Part shown: positions 9,511 through 11,736 of the stretch, one piece after another
Layout: each line of letters starts with the position of its first letter
Position numbering within the stretch: position 1 is the first letter of the stretch
Translations under genes and position numbers: made by a program
The notes under the pieces: generated by a model
What the model saw: only the letters and a program-made list of their open reading frames with translations
The model's database searches: none
Told to the model about the DNA's origin: nothing
Assembly (NCBI GenBank): GCA_015501055.1
Contig: JADNYV010000967.1
Span: forward strand, 1 to 11,736
Length of the DNA: 11,736 bases
Source: Mucidula mucida
Taxonomy: Eukaryota > Basidiomycota > Agaricomycetes > Agaricales > Physalacriaceae
Reading direction: 5' to 3'

Positions 9511-10142
9511 CGCCTGTTCCCAACTCTATCCGCGTGGCGGGCAAAGACGACGTGATTCCGACTAGCAAGCCGTTCACGGACAAACATGGCTTTGTCCGTG
9601 ATTCCATCAGGTAAGACATTGCTGTTTCTTGTTCGACTCCCAGAAGCACCTGACGATTGATTGCAGTATCAAGAAAGGCGACACTATCATATTCCGATAT
9701 TATTATGAACACCGATCCTGCGATATGGGGCGAGGACGCTGCAGAGTTCAAGTACGAGCCTTGTCTTTCTGGCATCATCGAGGTTGAAACTGACGGTGCT
9801 CTCATGGCAGACCAGAACGATGGGAGAAGGCTCCGGAGGCGGTATCCGCCGTTCCCGGTGTGTGGGCAATATCATGACCTTCCTCGGGGGACCGCGCGCG
9901 TGCATCGGCTACCGATTCTCGCTGGCTGAGTGAGTTCTACTACTGCTCGTGTTTGTGGCGCGCTAAGTTACAATAGGACGAAGGCCATTGTGTTCACTCT
10001 GATGCGCGCTTTCGAGGTGGAGCTTGCTGTGCCGCATGGGGACATCGCGAAGAAGACGTCTGTTGTGCAGCGCCCGTATTTGAGGAACAACGCTGCGGCG
10101 GGAAACCAGCTGCCTATCATCATCAGACCAGTCCGTGCTTGA
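9504..10142 (+). CDS. Cytochrome P450, C-terminal fragment (5' part absent)
   Basis: Heme-thiolate monooxygenase C-terminus. Exons are 9504-9610, 9667-9751, 9811-9929 and 9977-10142, with introns of 47-59 bp. After three one-base corrections they total 480 nt, 159 residues plus stop TGA at 10140. Visible motifs, in order: [16 protein letters not shown] (after the K-helix), [20 protein letters not shown] with the ERW signature completed across the intron at 9752-9810, and [13 protein letters not shown], the heme-binding loop with the ligand Cys at codon 9901-9903. The end, VVQRPYL to RPVRA, resembles Agaricomycete P450s. The three breaks are CC at 9694-9695 (three fit), A at 9705 (two fit) and GGG at 9864-9866 (four fit). 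The substrate-recognition half, I-helix and ExxR are missing, so this piece alone cannot be an enzyme. No promoter or start belongs to it; it continues the V-ATPase frame. It is either an assembly misjoin or a true recombination remnant. Confidence 0.9.
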
Positions 10143-10671
10143 TTTATTCCTGATTTACGGACGTTGTAGTAGTAATCTTTTTGTATTTGTAGTTACCTTT
10201 CCTTTCCTTTGTCGAAATATGATGTTCTAATAATTGAGGTTAAGTAAACTGAGGTCTTCGCCAACGATCCTATCGGCTTGGGGTAGCGACTGTTGTCCCG
10301 TCTAGTGGACCATGTTTCGCAACCTGAGGCAGGCTTGGACGAACAAATTTCGGTCGGTACTTCGGCGAAATGTGTGTGTAAACTCCAATGACAATTCTGG
10401 CAGCAGCCCGTTCTTCCGCAAGTGCTACTCCACTCCTGGCCTGATGCTCGAAAGTCCACCAGAGCTCTCTCAGTTTGGTTCACGACCAATTCATTCTGAA
10501 GTAGGGCTCCGATGTGGCTCAACCGGTGGTGGCGAGTGAATTGGCGGCGCATACTTAGTATCCAGCCTGTAATAATCTTTGCATGCAGGTGGTTTGGGAG
10601 CGTTCGATGCAATGTTGTTCTCAGTCCGGGGAAATCGGTCTGCAGCCATAAGAATCGCTGACGTCCGACTC
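10143..10671. other. Spacer after the P450 fragment; nothing identified
   Basis: The first ~60 bp look like a 3' UTR (T-rich, with TTTCCTTTCC at about 10197-10206). Open frames at 10312-10539 (+) and 10612-10193 (-) resemble no family I know. The part next to 10672 might hold a decayed upstream portion of the NTF2-like fragment, but I could not align it to the intact copy. Confidence 0.5.
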
Positions 10672-10829
10672 GACCGGGAGCTCAAGAATGAATACCTGAT
10701 TGTGATGACTTTTGTACCGTCCAAAGTGACTGGAGAGCTTCCGAGATTGCGAATTACACCGAGTATATAGACAGCCAAGTCATGGTAGAATGTAAGAAGA
10801 TGATAGAAGAGTCCGAGGCGAACCGATGA
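10672..10829 (+). pseudogene. NTF2/SnoaL-like protein, C-terminal fragment (paralogue of the minus-strand gene)
   Basis: The encoded peptide contains ELKNEYLIVMTFVPSKVTGE, closely parallel to LKNEYLIVLNFVPSKVEGE of the gene at 11560-10972. After a one-base correction near 10744 (CCGAG, where CCGAAG fits) it continues as ANYTEYIDSQVM to stop TGA at 10827-10829, parallel to STYTEFMDSKAV. Upstream of about 10672 the similarity to the intact copy is lost and no start or N-terminal exon was found. The two copies differ at many codons, so the duplication is not recent. It may be a true remnant or an exon of a diverged gene whose 5' part I could not read. The single-base break alone does not prove decay, since the same kind of break affects essential genes here. 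Confidence 0.65.
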
Positions 10830-10971
10830 GAGGGAAGCTGAGTACGCCGGATGTGCGTTTTGCGCAACGAAACTATCACGATACAGGTTGAATTGCCATG
10901 TACAGAAGCTGCAACAAACTGTCTTCACGCAATGTCCTATCGGCGCCCACAATCCAAGTTGACTACCAACA

Positions 10972-11560
10972 TCAGTATGCCACAGCGCCTGCTTTTGCCC
11001 TGGCCTCGGCTTCGGCAGCGTGGAAGTCTGTAACGGCTTTGCTGTCCATGAATTCCGTGTAGGTCGAGATCTTTGGTAACTCTCCCTCGACCTTCGAGGG
11101 CACAAAGTTGAGGACAATCAGATACTCGTTCTTCAGGACATTCCCCAACTTGGAGACCGCCTCGCCTTGAAGCTGAAAGCAGCCGTTATGGTCATCAAAA
11201 CATCTAAGTTTGAGTTCCACTCACATGCGAAATGAGAGTGCTGCTGTTAGGTTCGGTAACTGTCAGAACTGTGAACTGTCATCAGAGTCAGATGCGCTCT
11301 TTTCGTTTCATTGAAATACAGATTTACGCACTACGAAGCTGTTCATCACCGGAACGAAGGCCTCTTTGATGTATGGTACCGCCTGAGCTTTGCTCAAGGG
11401 CGGGATGCAGAGACGTAGGGAACATGGACCACATGAACTTCTCGTCATCCATAGTCGTTGTGATGGCATCCACGTCCAACGCGTTCAAACCATTAACATA
11501 CTTGGCGAACGTTCGATGGGCAGGGCTGGCATTGGGAGGGACAACGTAGTTCGAAGACAT
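10972..11560 (-). CDS. NTF2/SnoaL-like domain protein, function unknown
   Basis: Small protein of about 159 residues, of a type common in Agaricomycetes and resembling the NTF2-like cone-shaped alpha+beta fold. Exons are 11560-11332, 11275-11225 and 11172-10972, with introns 11276-11331 (56 bp, GTGCGT to GACAG) and 11173-11224 (52 bp, GTGAGT to TTCAG). The N-terminus runs MSSNYVVPPNASPAHRTF, then LNALDVDAITTTMDDEKFMW. The C-terminal exon carries LKNEYLIVLNFVPSKVEGE and YTEFMDSKAV, then an Ala-rich tail ending GAVAY. One frame break lies in exon 1: the G3 run at 11402-11404 (or 11398-11400) has one base too many, and removing it gives PPLSKAQAVPYIKEAF, which continues the fold. The first intron has an alternative pair (donor 11327, acceptor 11269) that also keeps frame. 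No catalytic residues can be assigned. Some relatives are enzymes, but I have no basis for a reaction here. The gene faces the plus-strand paralogue fragment, 142 bp away. Confidence 0.78.
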
Positions 11561-11736
11561 CGAGTTGCAGCTGATGATATGCGGACCAGAGACGAAGTGA
11601 GGTTGGGGTGTTGAGTATTGAGCAAGTTCAGAAGCTTGCAGCTTTTATCGAGAGTGAGCCGAGTCGACTTTTGAGCTGAGGTGGCAGAGCGGCGTGTAGT
11701 TGTCGGTTAAATCGACAGTTAGAGTAAAGATAAGGC
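11561..11736 (-). promoter_or_regulatory. Upstream region of the NTF2-like gene with TATA-like element
   Basis: On the minus strand GATAAAAG (complement of 11642-11649) lies about 82 bp before the start codon, followed by a CA- and CT-rich stretch suited to transcription initiation. Further upstream a 5-bp inverted repeat, TGTCG at 11701-11705 and CGACA at 11713-11717, could be a small protein-binding site. Assigned by position and composition only. Confidence 0.4.

Noticed and set aside
9752..9810. Continuous open frame through this P450 segment as coding sequence
   Set aside because: It would separate AAEFK from PERW. Treating it as a 59-bp GT-AG intron restores the P450 ERW motif exactly.
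1..11736. A new defence or biosynthetic multigene system
   Set aside because: The genes are known, functionally unrelated fungal families in mixed orientations. A single P450 fragment is not a biosynthetic cluster.

Overview
The window is nuclear DNA of a filamentous basidiomycete, most likely an Agaricomycete. The evidence is dense GT-AG introns of about 46-59 bp, a fungal elongation factor 3 (EF-3), a fungal vacuolar H+-ATPase subunit a, and a P450 C-terminus of the Agaricomycete type. The genus cannot be fixed from the sequence.

Layout: (1) 2-1152, +: 3' part of an arrestin-like gene, with a probable 18-nt microexon. (2) 1153-1924: convergent spacer. (3) 5410-1925, -: complete seven-exon EF-3 gene, the ATPase that helps release spent tRNA from the ribosome, probably with a long leader intron. 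(4) 5411-6871: divergent spacer holding the EF-3 and V-ATPase promoters. (5) 6872-9503, +: V-ATPase a-subunit gene covering about 761 residues, which lacks its own 3' end. (6) 9504-10142, +: the last ~159 codons of a cytochrome P450, joined in frame to the V-ATPase. (7) 10672-10829, +: fragment of an NTF2/SnoaL-like gene. (8) 11560-10972, -: a three-exon NTF2/SnoaL-like gene, paralogous to that fragment and in the opposite orientation.

Two observations dominate. First, four of the five loci carry single-base indels at homopolymers that break otherwise well-conserved reading frames: two in EF-3, one in V-ATPase, three in the P450, one in each NTF2-like copy. Correcting each by one base makes every exon sum a multiple of three. 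This points to sequencing or consensus error rather than decay. Second, the V-ATPase/P450 join at about 9503/9504 replaces the V-ATPase C-terminus with P450 sequence. It falls where the two families encode similar peptides. Given the indel pattern, assembly misjoin is the leading explanation, but a real recombination is not excluded.

The genes do not form a pathway: they are housekeeping genes (translation, vacuole acidification) beside lineage-variable ones. I found no tRNA, rRNA, CRISPR, convincing transposon or new multigene system.
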